64,000 nt of DNA from Janthinobacterium sp. 64 (GTDB taxonomy: Bacteria; Pseudomonadota; Gammaproteobacteria; Burkholderiales; Burkholderiaceae_D), in contig NZ_PHUG01000001.1 of the NCBI RefSeq assembly GCF_002813325.1, positions 620,001 to 684,000 on the forward strand, read 5' to 3'. Made by a program: the position numbers and the translations under genes. Under the pieces are notes generated by a model that saw nothing but the letters and a program-made list of their open reading frames with translations, was not told where the DNA came from and ran no database searches. Positions 1-7,596 of this stretch are shown one piece after another. Each line of letters opens with the position of its first letter. Position 1 is the stretch's first letter.

Positions 1-2
1 GG

Positions 3-122
3 GCCAGGGAAGCGGCGGCCGCCAGGCTGGAACCGGCACAATTGTATGAGGCGCAGCAGCGCATGCGGCAATGGCACCAGGGGCGCTTTCCGCCGCAGCC
101 GCCGCTGCCACCACCAGACTGA
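3..122 (+). CDS. C-terminal end of an unidentified protein (partial)
   Basis: The frame beginning at base 3 is open from the window edge to a TGA at 120-122. It gives a 39-residue tail rich in Ala, Gln and Arg that ends in a run of prolines (PPQPPLPPPD). The composition is typical of a real high-GC gene end, and the stop is followed by about 100 bp of less coding-like sequence before the next gene. The pattern L-x-P-A-Q-x-x-x-A-Q-x-x-x-x-x-W resembles the last helix of Sel1/TPR-type repeat proteins, but this is too little to name a family. The start lies outside the window. Confidence 0.5.
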   Translation, partial: AREAAAARLEPAQLYEAQQRMRQWHQGRFPPQPPLPPPD

Positions 123-224
123 AGCGCCGGCACTGTGCGCGCACGGACGCGCGCTGCATGCGATAATTGCCGAAAAGCATGTCGCTAAGGCGGCGCGGGT
201 TTTAGACACAGTGAAAGGTGGAGC

Positions 225-701
225 ATGGTAAGGCAGGCAGGCGAGGATGCATCCGAGCAAAAAGTCATCGACGACATCGCCACGCATGGCTGGCATGGCG
301 TGCATATCAGTGCGGATGAAGAAGGCCCCGGCTATGCCTTCACGATAGGCGCTTGCCACAGCTTTGGCCAGCCTGAATTTCTCATCATGGGTTTGCCCCG
401 TTCCATGGCCCACCGGATACTCGACGTGGCGCTGGACGCCGCACGCAGCGGCGCCATCACGGATTTCACGGCCACCACAGACGCCTTGCTGGAAGGCCAT
501 CAGTGCGCCTTCGTGCGCGTGCCCGTCGAGCAATACCGCGACTATGTCGGCTATGCGCGCTGGTATTACCAGGGCGATGATTTTATCTTGTACCAGATCG
601 TCTGGCCGTCGCGCGATGGCCATTTCCCATGGCAGGCGCAAGCGAGCGCGCAATACGTGGAGAGCCAGCCCCTGCTGGGACCGGCGCCGCTGGCGGCATG
701 A
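225..701 (+). CDS. DUF4262 domain-containing protein
   Basis: This 158-residue soluble protein matches the DUF4262 pattern: an N-terminal HGWHGVHISADEEGPGYAFT block, then a TIG..HSFGQPEF segment and a compact mixed alpha/beta body. DUF4262 has no established biochemical function. The ATG at 225 is preceded by a strong Shine-Dalgarno stretch (AAAGGTGGAG). The stop codon overlaps the start of the next gene as ATGA (698-701), so the two are probably translated together. There is no signal peptide or membrane segment. Confidence 0.75.
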   Translation: MVRQAGEDASEQKVIDDIATHGWHGVHISADEEGPGYAFTIGACHSFGQPEFLIMGLPRSMAHRILDVALDAARSGAITDFTATTDALLEGHQCAFVRVPVEQYRDYVGYARWYYQGDDFILYQIVWPSRDGHFPWQAQASAQYVESQPLLGPAPLAA

Positions 702-1126
702 CGAGTATTGTCACCGGCACGGCCACCGTGTGCGTGTTCGACCCGGCGCTGGTGCGTCACAAACTCGACGATGACTGCGACTGGTGGAGCATTCCCGGCG
801 CGGAGCTGGCGGCCGTGAATGCGGGGCAAGTGGCGTTTTTCAACGTGGGTGGCGATGGCGCGTATGAATTCGCCTTGCACGCCGAACTTGCCGAGCCGCA
901 GGTAGTTGTGCATCTGGCCGTCGTCTCGGGCCGCATCTTTATCGGCGCCGGCGAAGACGTCACGGGCGGCGGCCTGGAACCGGACACGGCCTGTGGCGGC
1001 CTGTTCGTGGACGTGCCCGCGGGCAACTACCGCGTGCAGGCGCGTCGCGATGGCCCGCACATCAGCCTGGCATTCGTGCCCGATGCCATCGGCAGCAATG
1101 CGTTTGGCGACCTCGTGCGTATTTGA
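698..1126 (+). CDS. Small conserved protein, possibly DUF6386 family
   Basis: This 142-residue protein starts at an ATG overlapping the previous stop (ATGA). It begins MTSIVTGTATVCVFDPALVR, contains a D-D-D-C-D-W-W-S block near residue 30, and is predicted to be mostly beta strand. It resembles what I recall of DUF6386 proteins (a Thr-rich start followed by an acidic D-W-W motif), but the assignment is tentative. In-frame codons continue upstream to 629, but the overlap with the DUF4262 gene and the conserved-looking N-terminus favour 698. Function unknown. It is co-transcribed with the DUF4262 gene and convergent with the c-di-GMP gene downstream. Confidence 0.6.
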   Translation: MTSIVTGTATVCVFDPALVRHKLDDDCDWWSIPGAELAAVNAGQVAFFNVGGDGAYEFALHAELAEPQVVVHLAVVSGRIFIGAGEDVTGGGLEPDTACGGLFVDVPAGNYRVQARRDGPHISLAFVPDAIGSNAFGDLVRI

Positions 1127-1151
1127 TTGCGCGTAGGCGTATTGCCCCAGG

Positions 1152-3071
1152 CTAGGCATCCATGCGCACCACGCCCGTGCCTTGCCGCCGGTCCAGGAAC
1201 AGGCTGTTGCCGTGGATTTTCTTCGCCTGCTTCTTCGCTTCGGCCGCCTGCGTGGCAATCTGATGGTGCGTGTAGTACTGGTGCGCCTCGACCTTGATGA
1301 CGCCCAGCGACAGGCTGATCAATGAGTAAAACACTTTCTTGCCTTGCCGGTCTTCGCTGATGTAGCCGCCCCGTTCGCAGTCGCCCGTGCTGTAATAGGC
1401 GAGGATGGCGGCGGCAAAGCGCTCCAGTATGGCCTGGCAGCGCGTTTCCCAGTCTTCGCTCTGGAACAAAATCATGAAATCGTCGCCGCCGATGTGGCCG
1501 ATGAAGTCGCGGTTCGGATCGCAATGGCTGCTGAGGATTTCTCCCGTCAGCTGGATCACGTCGTCACCCTTGCGATAGCCGTACACGTCGTTGAAGGGCT
1601 TGAAGTGGTCGAGGTCGCAATAGCAGACCCAGAAGCGACTGCCGCTGTGCAATAGACGGTCGATATGCTCGTTGATGGGCACGTTGCCAGGCAGTTGCGT
1701 CAGCGGGTTGGCATAGCGGGCCGCATTGATCTGCATCTGCGTGATTTCGCGCATCAGGTCGTGTCCCGTGCCCATGCCCAGGTAACGGCCGTGCTCGGTG
1801 ATGATGAAACCGTTGAACAGATGGTGGGCGTCGGACTGCACCATGGTGTAGCTGAGTTCCTGCAAGCTCGTTTCGTGGTCGGCGATCAGGGGCGTGCCAT
1901 CCATGAACAGGCTGCACGATTTCTTGCCATACAGTTCGCGCTGGTAGGGGCGGGCGAAGTGGTCGATCATCTCGAAGCGGCTGATCAGGCCCAGCGGCAC
2001 GCCGTCATCGACGACGGGGATGATCATCAGCTTCGGTTCCTTCAGGAAGATGTCGTACACCTCGTTGTTATTGAGTTGCGGCGAAACGGCCGCCACCTTG
2101 TTCAGCAGCTTGCGGATGCTGGCGCCATTCTTTTCCAGGCTGCTGCGCTGCGGATACACGGCCACGCCGTTGCGTCCCAGCGCCTGCACCACTTCGGCCG
2201 GCAGCGCGCGCGCCGGCACCGCATTGGGCCGGCCCAGGTGATAGCCTTGTCCAAACGCTACGCCCAGGTCGCGCAAGACCAGCAATTCCGTCTGCGCCTC
2301 GATGCCTTCGGCGATGACCAGGGTGCCCGACTTTTCCGCGATTTCCTGGATCGAGCGCACGAACTGCAGTTTCACAGGGTCATGATTGATGCCCTGGATG
2401 AAATGCATGTCGATTTTCACGTATTCCGGGCGCAGTTCCGACCACAGGCGCAGGCTGGAAAAGCCTTCGCCCAGGTCGTCGATGGCGATCTGGAAACCCA
2501 TGTTGCGATAGTGCAGCACCGCTTCGCGCATCAGCTCGTAATCGTAGGTGGGCTGGTTTTCCGTCAGTTCGATGATGACACGGTCCGGATTGATGCCGAT
2601 GTGCTCGATATATTCGAGGGTTTCGCCATGGCGGGCATTGCGCAGCAGCAGGCATTCAGGGCTGACGTTGAGGAACAGTTTGCCGGGCAACTGCAGTTCG
2701 GCAAAGCGTTCGAGCACCACTTGCCGGCACAGGTGTTCCACTTCCAGGGTCAGGTCATGCGCGCGCGCCACCTTGAACAGATTCATCGGCGCGTGCAGGG
2801 GGCTGTCGGACGGTCCCCGTATCAAGCCTTCGTAGCCGATGATGTCGCCGCTGTGCATGTGGATGATGGGCTGGAACAGGGCGCTGAGCTTGCGGCCTGC
2901 CAGGATCTCGTGCAAGGCATCCGTTCCTTCGATGGACATGGGGGCAAACGGCGGCTTCAGGTAAGCCACATTCGATGGCATCGCGCCGGGCGGCACGGTG
3001 GGGGTGGAAGGGAGGGCGAGTGTGTGCATAGGCGGACGTGGCGGCACGGCCTCTGGACGGGCCATGAACAT
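1152..3071 (-). CDS. EAL-CBS-GGDEF protein (cyclic-di-GMP turnover)
   Basis: This 639-residue cytosolic protein has three modules. The EAL phosphodiesterase domain (about 55-300) keeps the main catalytic motifs: E81 in YEGLIRG, ELTEN, the DDLGEGFSSL metal-binding pair, KID, AEGIE and GQGYHLGRP. A tandem CBS-like sensory region follows (about 320-450). The C-terminal GGDEF domain (about 465-630) has its signature changed to GGDDF (528-532). Hydrolysis of c-di-GMP is therefore the more likely activity. The cyclase domain may be weak, inactive or a GTP sensor. There are no membrane segments, and the first 45 residues are Pro-rich. An AGG seven bases before the ATG at 3071 supports that start, although M31 or M45 could also serve. 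The gene stands alone, divergent from the peptidase gene. Confidence 0.9.
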   Translation of the reverse strand: MFMARPEAVPPRPPMHTLALPSTPTVPPGAMPSNVAYLKPPFAPMSIEGTDALHEILAGRKLSALFQPIIHMHSGDIIGYEGLIRGPSDSPLHAPMNLFKVARAHDLTLEVEHLCRQVVLERFAELQLPGKLFLNVSPECLLLRNARHGETLEYIEHIGINPDRVIIELTENQPTYDYELMREAVLHYRNMGFQIAIDDLGEGFSSLRLWSELRPEYVKIDMHFIQGINHDPVKLQFVRSIQEIAEKSGTLVIAEGIEAQTELLVLRDLGVAFGQGYHLGRPNAVPARALPAEVVQALGRNGVAVYPQRSSLEKNGASIRKLLNKVAAVSPQLNNNEVYDIFLKEPKLMIIPVVDDGVPLGLISRFEMIDHFARPYQRELYGKKSCSLFMDGTPLIADHETSLQELSYTMVQSDAHHLFNGFIITEHGRYLGMGTGHDLMREITQMQINAARYANPLTQLPGNVPINEHIDRLLHSGSRFWVCYCDLDHFKPFNDVYGYRKGDDVIQLTGEILSSHCDPNRDFIGHIGGDDFMILFQSEDWETRCQAILERFAAAILAYYSTGDCERGGYISEDRQGKKVFYSLISLSLGVIKVEAHQYYTHHQIATQAAEAKKQAKKIHGNSLFLDRRQGTGVVRMDA

Positions 3072-3339
3072 GTTGCCTATAGTAAAGAAGATTTATGACG
3101 GCTTGATGAAACGTATTAGCTTTTGATAATGTTTCTTGCCTGTCCGTCAGTTTGCCGATTCTCGCCAAAAACGCGATTTATCACGGCGATTCATGCAAAT
3201 TGCCCAAACAAAAGACGGCAAATTCACCAGATAACTGTGCTTTAAAAGTGGCAATCCGCGCTATGATTTCTCTTGGCGAAAGTCAACATGGGCAGCCGCA
3301 GCGTGAGTGTGAACGGCCTGCTTTCTTCGACATCCAACA

Positions 3340-5538
3340 ATGAGACAACAATCCATGCAATTACGTAGTGCAACCCTCATATTCAGCTTGCTGGCCGCTT
3401 TCGGTGGCAATGCCCTGGCACAATCTTGCCCGGCCGGCGATGGCGCCCCCGTGACGTATCCGGTCAGCAAAAAAGTCGACCAGCAAGACAGCTATTTCGG
3501 CACCACCATCGCCGACCCCTACCGCTGGCTGGAAGACGCCAACAGCGCCGAGACGGGCGACTGGGTGGCGGCGCAAAACAAGCTGACGCAGTCGTATCTG
3601 GGCACCATCCCCGAGCGCGCCGCGATCAAGCAGCGCCTGACCAAGCTGTGGAACTATGAGCGTTTCTCTACGCCAACGAAGCAGGGCGGCCGTTATTTCT
3701 ACAGCCGCAACGACGGCTTGCAGAACCAGGCCGTGCTGTACACGGTGAAAAAACTGACGGACGAGCCGCGCCTGCTGCTCGATCCGAACACCCTGTCGAC
3801 CGACGGCACGGTGGCGCTGGCCGGCACATCGATCAGCCCGAACGGCAAGTACCTGGCGTATGCCACGTCTGCCTCCGGTTCCGACTGGAACGAGTGGAAA
3901 GTGCGTGATATCGAATCGGGCAAGGATTTGAACGACCACATCAAGTGGGCCAAGTTCTCCGGCGCCTCGTGGACCAAGGACAACAGCGGCTTCTTCTACA
4001 GCCGCTATGACGCGCCGAATGAAGCCACCAAGCTGGCCGATATCAATTACTTCCAGAAATTGTATTTCCACAAGATCGGCACGCCGCAAAGCGACGACGT
4101 ACTGGTCTTCGACCGTCCCGACCAGAAGGAATGGGCGTTTGGCGGCAGCACCGTCAGCGACGACGGCAATTATTTGATCATCACGGCCACACAGGGCACG
4201 GAACGCAAGAACCGCGTCTTCTACAAAGACTTGCGCCAGAAAAACGCCAAGGTCGTCGGCTTGCTGGAAGAATTCGATGCTTCGTATTCCTTCATCGACA
4301 ATGACGGTCCCGTGTTCTTCTTCAAGACGGACAACAAAGCGCCGAAATCGCGCGTGATCGCCATCGATACGCGCAAACCTGCGCCTGCCGACTGGAAGGA
4401 AATCGTGCCGCAAGCGGTGGAAACCCTGGTTGCCGTCAACCTGATCAACAACCAGCTGGTACTCGACTACTTGAAAGATGCGCAAACGCAAATCAAGATC
4501 GTCGACCTGAAAGGCAAGCTGGTGCGTGAAGTGGCGCTGCCTGGCATCGGTTCGGCCGGCGGCTTTGCGGGCAAGCGTGGCGATACGGAAACGTTCTACT
4601 CGTTTACCAGTTTCACGACGCCAGCGACCATTTATCGCTACGACATGAAATCGGGCAAGAGCAGCGTGTACCGCCAGCCGAAGGTCGATTTCGACCCGAA
4701 TGCCTTTGAAACGCGCCAGCAATTCTTCACCAGCCGCGACGGTACCAAGGTGCCGATGTTCATCGTCTCGAAAAAAGGCATGAAGCTCGACGGTAGCAAC
4801 CCCACCTATCTGTATGGCTATGGCGGCTTCAATGTGTCGCTGACGCCGAGCTTCTCCGTGGCTAACTTGGCTTGGGTGGAAATGGGCGGCGTCTACGTGA
4901 TGGCCAACCTGCGCGGCGGCGGTGAATACGGCGAAGCCTGGCACCAGGCTGGTACCAAACTGAACAAGCAAAACGTTTTCGACGACTTTATTGGTGCGGC
5001 GCAATGGCTGGTGGACAATAAAGTCACCTCACCATCGAAACTGGCGATCGGCGGCGGCAGCAATGGCGGCCTGCTGGTCGGTGCCGCCATGACGCAGCGC
5101 CCGGACCTGTTCGCGGCAGCCATTCCGCAAGTGGGCGTGCTCGACATGTTGCGTTTCCACAAGTTCACCGTGGGCTGGGGCTGGGTGCCTGACTATGGTT
5201 CGTCGGATGACGCCGAGCAGTTCAAGGCGCTGGTGAAATACTCGCCGCTGCACAACCTGAAGGCGGGCGGTTGCTATCCGGCCACCATGATCACCACGGC
5301 CGACCATGACGACCGCGTCGTGCCCGCCCACAGCTTCAAGTTCGCCGCCGCCGCCCAGGCAGCGCAAGGCGGCCCGGCACCCGTGCTGATCCGCATCGAC
5401 AGCAAGGCGGGCCATGGCGCCGGCAAGCCGACGACCAAGCAGATCGAGGAAGTGGCCGACCGCTGGGGCTTCCTCAGCCGTTCGTTGAAGATGACGCCGG
5501 TAGCAACGCCGGAACCAGCGAAAGTGGCAGCACAGTAA
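3340..5538 (+). CDS. Secreted prolyl oligopeptidase family serine peptidase (S9A)
   Basis: This 732-residue enzyme has an N-terminal signal peptide (hydrophobic segment ending GGNALA, cleavage near residue 27) and so probably acts in the periplasm. Residues 30-100 and 460-715 form the alpha/beta hydrolase domain, and the middle forms the seven-bladed propeller of prolyl oligopeptidases. The catalytic triad can be read directly: Ser574 in GGGSNGG, Asp657 in ADHDDRVVP and His692 in AGHGAG. Arg659 corresponds to the substrate-binding Arg of the family. It should cleave short proline-containing peptides after Pro. A second ATG at 3355 would give a more conventional signal peptide, and neither start has a strong ribosome site. 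An intrinsic terminator follows. Confidence 0.93.
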   Translation: MRQQSMQLRSATLIFSLLAAFGGNALAQSCPAGDGAPVTYPVSKKVDQQDSYFGTTIADPYRWLEDANSAETGDWVAAQNKLTQSYLGTIPERAAIKQRLTKLWNYERFSTPTKQGGRYFYSRNDGLQNQAVLYTVKKLTDEPRLLLDPNTLSTDGTVALAGTSISPNGKYLAYATSASGSDWNEWKVRDIESGKDLNDHIKWAKFSGASWTKDNSGFFYSRYDAPNEATKLADINYFQKLYFHKIGTPQSDDVLVFDRPDQKEWAFGGSTVSDDGNYLIITATQGTERKNRVFYKDLRQKNAKVVGLLEEFDASYSFIDNDGPVFFFKTDNKAPKSRVIAIDTRKPAPADWKEIVPQAVETLVAVNLINNQLVLDYLKDAQTQIKIVDLKGKLVREVALPGIGSAGGFAGKRGDTETFYSFTSFTTPATIYRYDMKSGKSSVYRQPKVDFDPNAFETRQQFFTSRDGTKVPMFIVSKKGMKLDGSNPTYLYGYGGFNVSLTPSFSVANLAWVEMGGVYVMANLRGGGEYGEAWHQAGTKLNKQNVFDDFIGAAQWLVDNKVTSPSKLAIGGGSNGGLLVGAAMTQRPDLFAAAIPQVGVLDMLRFHKFTVGWGWVPDYGSSDDAEQFKALVKYSPLHNLKAGGCYPATMITTADHDDRVVPAHSFKFAAAAQAAQGGPAPVLIRIDSKAGHGAGKPTTKQIEEVADRWGFLSRSLKMTPVATPEPAKVAAQ

Positions 5539-5559
5539 TTATGTAGTTGCGGCAAGGTA

Positions 5560-5592
5560 AAAGCGCGGGAGCAGTTAGCCCGCGCTTTTTTA
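5560..5592 (+). terminator. Intrinsic terminator after the prolyl oligopeptidase gene
   Basis: AAGCGCGGG pairs with CCCGCGCTT across an 8-nt loop and runs into six T residues. It lies 22 bp past the stop codon and marks the left edge of the AT-rich island. Confidence 0.85.
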
Positions 5593-5917
5593 CGTCCAAC
5601 ATATTCACACACAGATTCGTTAATTTTTTAGTTTTTTTTGACTTCTTTTGTATCGCAAGGCAACTGGATTACTATCGAACCTCTATTCTTGCTAGTCAGC
5701 AAGTATAAAAATCGCTTATACTTTTTTTGGTAAATTGCATGTCTTTCTGGAAATATGCGTGAAATATTGACTATTTGATAATATAAATTACTGTTTTTTG
5801 TAAAAGTGTCTTATTTTCTCGTAGCCATGATGGCTGATTTGGTTGGGATAATATTGAGATTGTGATTTTTTGAAGTTGATATGCTGTTGTAAGGCAAGCA
5901 TTATAGGAATCGGAAGG
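5593..5917. promoter_or_regulatory. AT-rich intergenic leader of the defence operon
   Basis: About 325 bp with no convincing gene. Base composition drops sharply to AT-rich compared with the host DNA on the left. Two inverted repeats are visible: CTTGCT/AGCAAG (5688-5703) and AAGTATAA/TTATACTT (5701-5723). The second is followed by a run of T, so it could be a terminator, an operator or both. No clean -35/-10 pair with standard spacing was found, so the operon promoter is not pinpointed. Confidence 0.5.
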
Positions 5918-7093
5918 ATGGCGACTACTAAACGCACAAGCTCTAAGCACAACGCACCGGGACAGTACCTTGGATATACACTTCAACCAGTTCGACTGTT
6001 TTATCATCTCCTTTCAGCACCCAAAGGTGCGCAGGTTTCACTTGAATATGTCGATGATGTCGCAGTACATTACGCCGATGGCACCTTGTTACTTGAACAG
6101 ACAAAAAGTGCGATTTCACATAATCCCCTGTCGAATTGGGCTGTTGATCTGTGGAAAACAATTGGAAACTGGATTGATGATATTAATTCTGGGCGAAGAG
6201 ATGTAAAGAAAACAAATTTTCAATTATATGTCACACCAGCTTATTCTGGTAAGGTTAGTTCAAGGATCGCTATCGCCTCTTCTTCCGAAGAAATTAGTGC
6301 CTTACTAGCACTCATCGAAGATGAGATTTCAGTAGATCCCCCAGCAGATGCTTGTCTACTACATGTTAATAAATTCCTGCGGTTGGAACCAAGCATTAGA
6401 CTGGAGTTTGTCGGGCGAATTAAAATCATATCTACCGATGACGACCCCATTGATGCGCTGCATTCATTGCTTAGCCCCACGATGGACGAGAAATCCCTTG
6501 GTTTTCTATGCGAGGCCGGAATCGGAATGGCCAAAGAGCGTGCGGACAATCTTATACGGAGAAAGAAAAGTGCGTTACTAGATTGCGTTGATTTTCGTAA
6601 GGATTTTCACGCCCTTGTTCGGAAGAGCACCATGTCGACTTACCTAAGTTCTTACAATCTTGAACCTGGTCAACAGGAGGTTGAGTCAGTTCTTATGAGT
6701 CGCCCTGATTTTGTTGCCCAGTTAGATCTCATTAATGTCAAAGATTCCCAGAAATTGAAAGCTGTCAGTGATTTTTTGCATACATCTGCAGATAAAGTTA
6801 CTTGGGCTGAACAGGGAATTGTTTATCAAGGTAGCTTCGATGAACTAGAGAGCGATCTTCTACGGCAGCATGGAGCCATCGAGATGGAAGTCAGTGATGA
6901 GTATTCAGACAAAGATGAGGCCGTCCGAGGGCGTATCGCTTATGGTCGCTGCACCCGAATTACAGTACCATTAGAGGGGAAGCAGGTTCCAGGACATTTT
7001 ACTCATGGAAGCTTCAACACCTTGGCTGATGAGAGACGGATCGGTTGGCACCCAAGATACTCTGAACTATTAGAGAAAGAAAGTGACGAATGA
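5918..7093 (+). CDS. ABC-three-component (Lamassu-like) effector with nuclease-like N-terminus
   Basis: This 391-residue protein is the first gene of a three-gene operon. Its N-terminus looks like the restriction-endonuclease fold of Cap4/DUF4297/Mrr-type effectors: G-x-x-x-Q (near Q23), E43, D46/D47 and a Q61-T62-K63 motif, i.e. the D...QxK arrangement. The C-terminus ends in RIGWHPRY, which I recognise as the closing motif of ABC-3C C-terminal domains. The expected role is cutting DNA when the SMC-like partner senses invading or replicating foreign DNA. Catalysis is inferred, not shown. In-frame codons extend to a TTG at 5870, but the ATG at 5918 with AGGAA/GGAAGG upstream gives the family-like start. 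The stop overlaps the next start (ATGA). Codon use is AT-rich, indicating transfer. Confidence 0.72.
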   Translation: MATTKRTSSKHNAPGQYLGYTLQPVRLFYHLLSAPKGAQVSLEYVDDVAVHYADGTLLLEQTKSAISHNPLSNWAVDLWKTIGNWIDDINSGRRDVKKTNFQLYVTPAYSGKVSSRIAIASSSEEISALLALIEDEISVDPPADACLLHVNKFLRLEPSIRLEFVGRIKIISTDDDPIDALHSLLSPTMDEKSLGFLCEAGIGMAKERADNLIRRKKSALLDCVDFRKDFHALVRKSTMSTYLSSYNLEPGQQEVESVLMSRPDFVAQLDLINVKDSQKLKAVSDFLHTSADKVTWAEQGIVYQGSFDELESDLLRQHGAIEMEVSDEYSDKDEAVRGRIAYGRCTRITVPLEGKQVPGHFTHGSFNTLADERRIGWHPRYSELLEKESDE

Positions 7094-7596
7094 CTATCGC
7101 TTCGAATCAATATCCCAATGAAATCGCGCTTGTTCAAAATCCGACTATGGGCGCCTATGCGCTCTGGCGATTTAGTTTGGCATTTCAATCACGAAATGAT
7201 TCCGAGCCTTCCATTGCTCTTGCATTTATGGTACTTCCTTTAATACTACACGCGGCAACGCGCAGTATGATTCGTAGCACTCAGATAGGTTCAGGTTTGG
7301 CTTTGTTTGCTGGCAAGTTGGGCGAGCATCGAGAAGATTTGTTGGCGATTCATGATAGAACTCTTGAATTCAAAGAGCTGACGTTGGAATCAATTGTACT
7401 AGGTGAACAAGCTGGCTTGTTTACGCTTAACATTGATGCAGCATCTATCAAAGCCGTTCAGATCACTGGAGATGGACCGGTCCCGCCGCTGCCGAAAAGT
7501 TTGAAATGGTTGATTCCTGCGTGTGAAAAAATTGGAGTGTGGTTTGCGGAAATTTCGAGTGAGCAAGTGGCAAAAACTCTTTGTGTGGAATTCTAA
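7090..7596 (+). CDS. ABC-three-component system middle component
   Basis: This 168-residue protein sits between effector and ATPase, with ATGA overlap upstream and no gap downstream (its TAA is followed directly by the next ATG). Its opening (NEIALVQNPTMGAYALWRF) is typical of the small middle components of ABC-3C systems, called LmuC in the Lamassu nomenclature. These are thought to bridge the effector and the SMC-like ATPase. It contains a hydrophobic helix near residues 45-58 but no clear membrane segment. It has no enzymatic motif. The assignment relies on position, size and the N-terminal motif. Confidence 0.68.
   Translation: MTIASNQYPNEIALVQNPTMGAYALWRFSLAFQSRNDSEPSIALAFMVLPLILHAATRSMIRSTQIGSGLALFAGKLGEHREDLLAIHDRTLEFKELTLESIVLGEQAGLFTLNIDAASIKAVQITGDGPVPPLPKSLKWLIPACEKIGVWFAEISSEQVAKTLCVEF

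Noticed and set aside
1665..3098. Long plus-strand ORF of 477 codons
   Set aside because: Antisense shadow of the EAL-CBS-GGDEF gene; composition rich in Ala, His, Arg and Val with no domain.
5870..5917. TTG-initiated extension of the defence effector
   Set aside because: The ATG at 5918 has better ribosome sites and removes a Cys-rich stretch not expected at the start of a nuclease domain.
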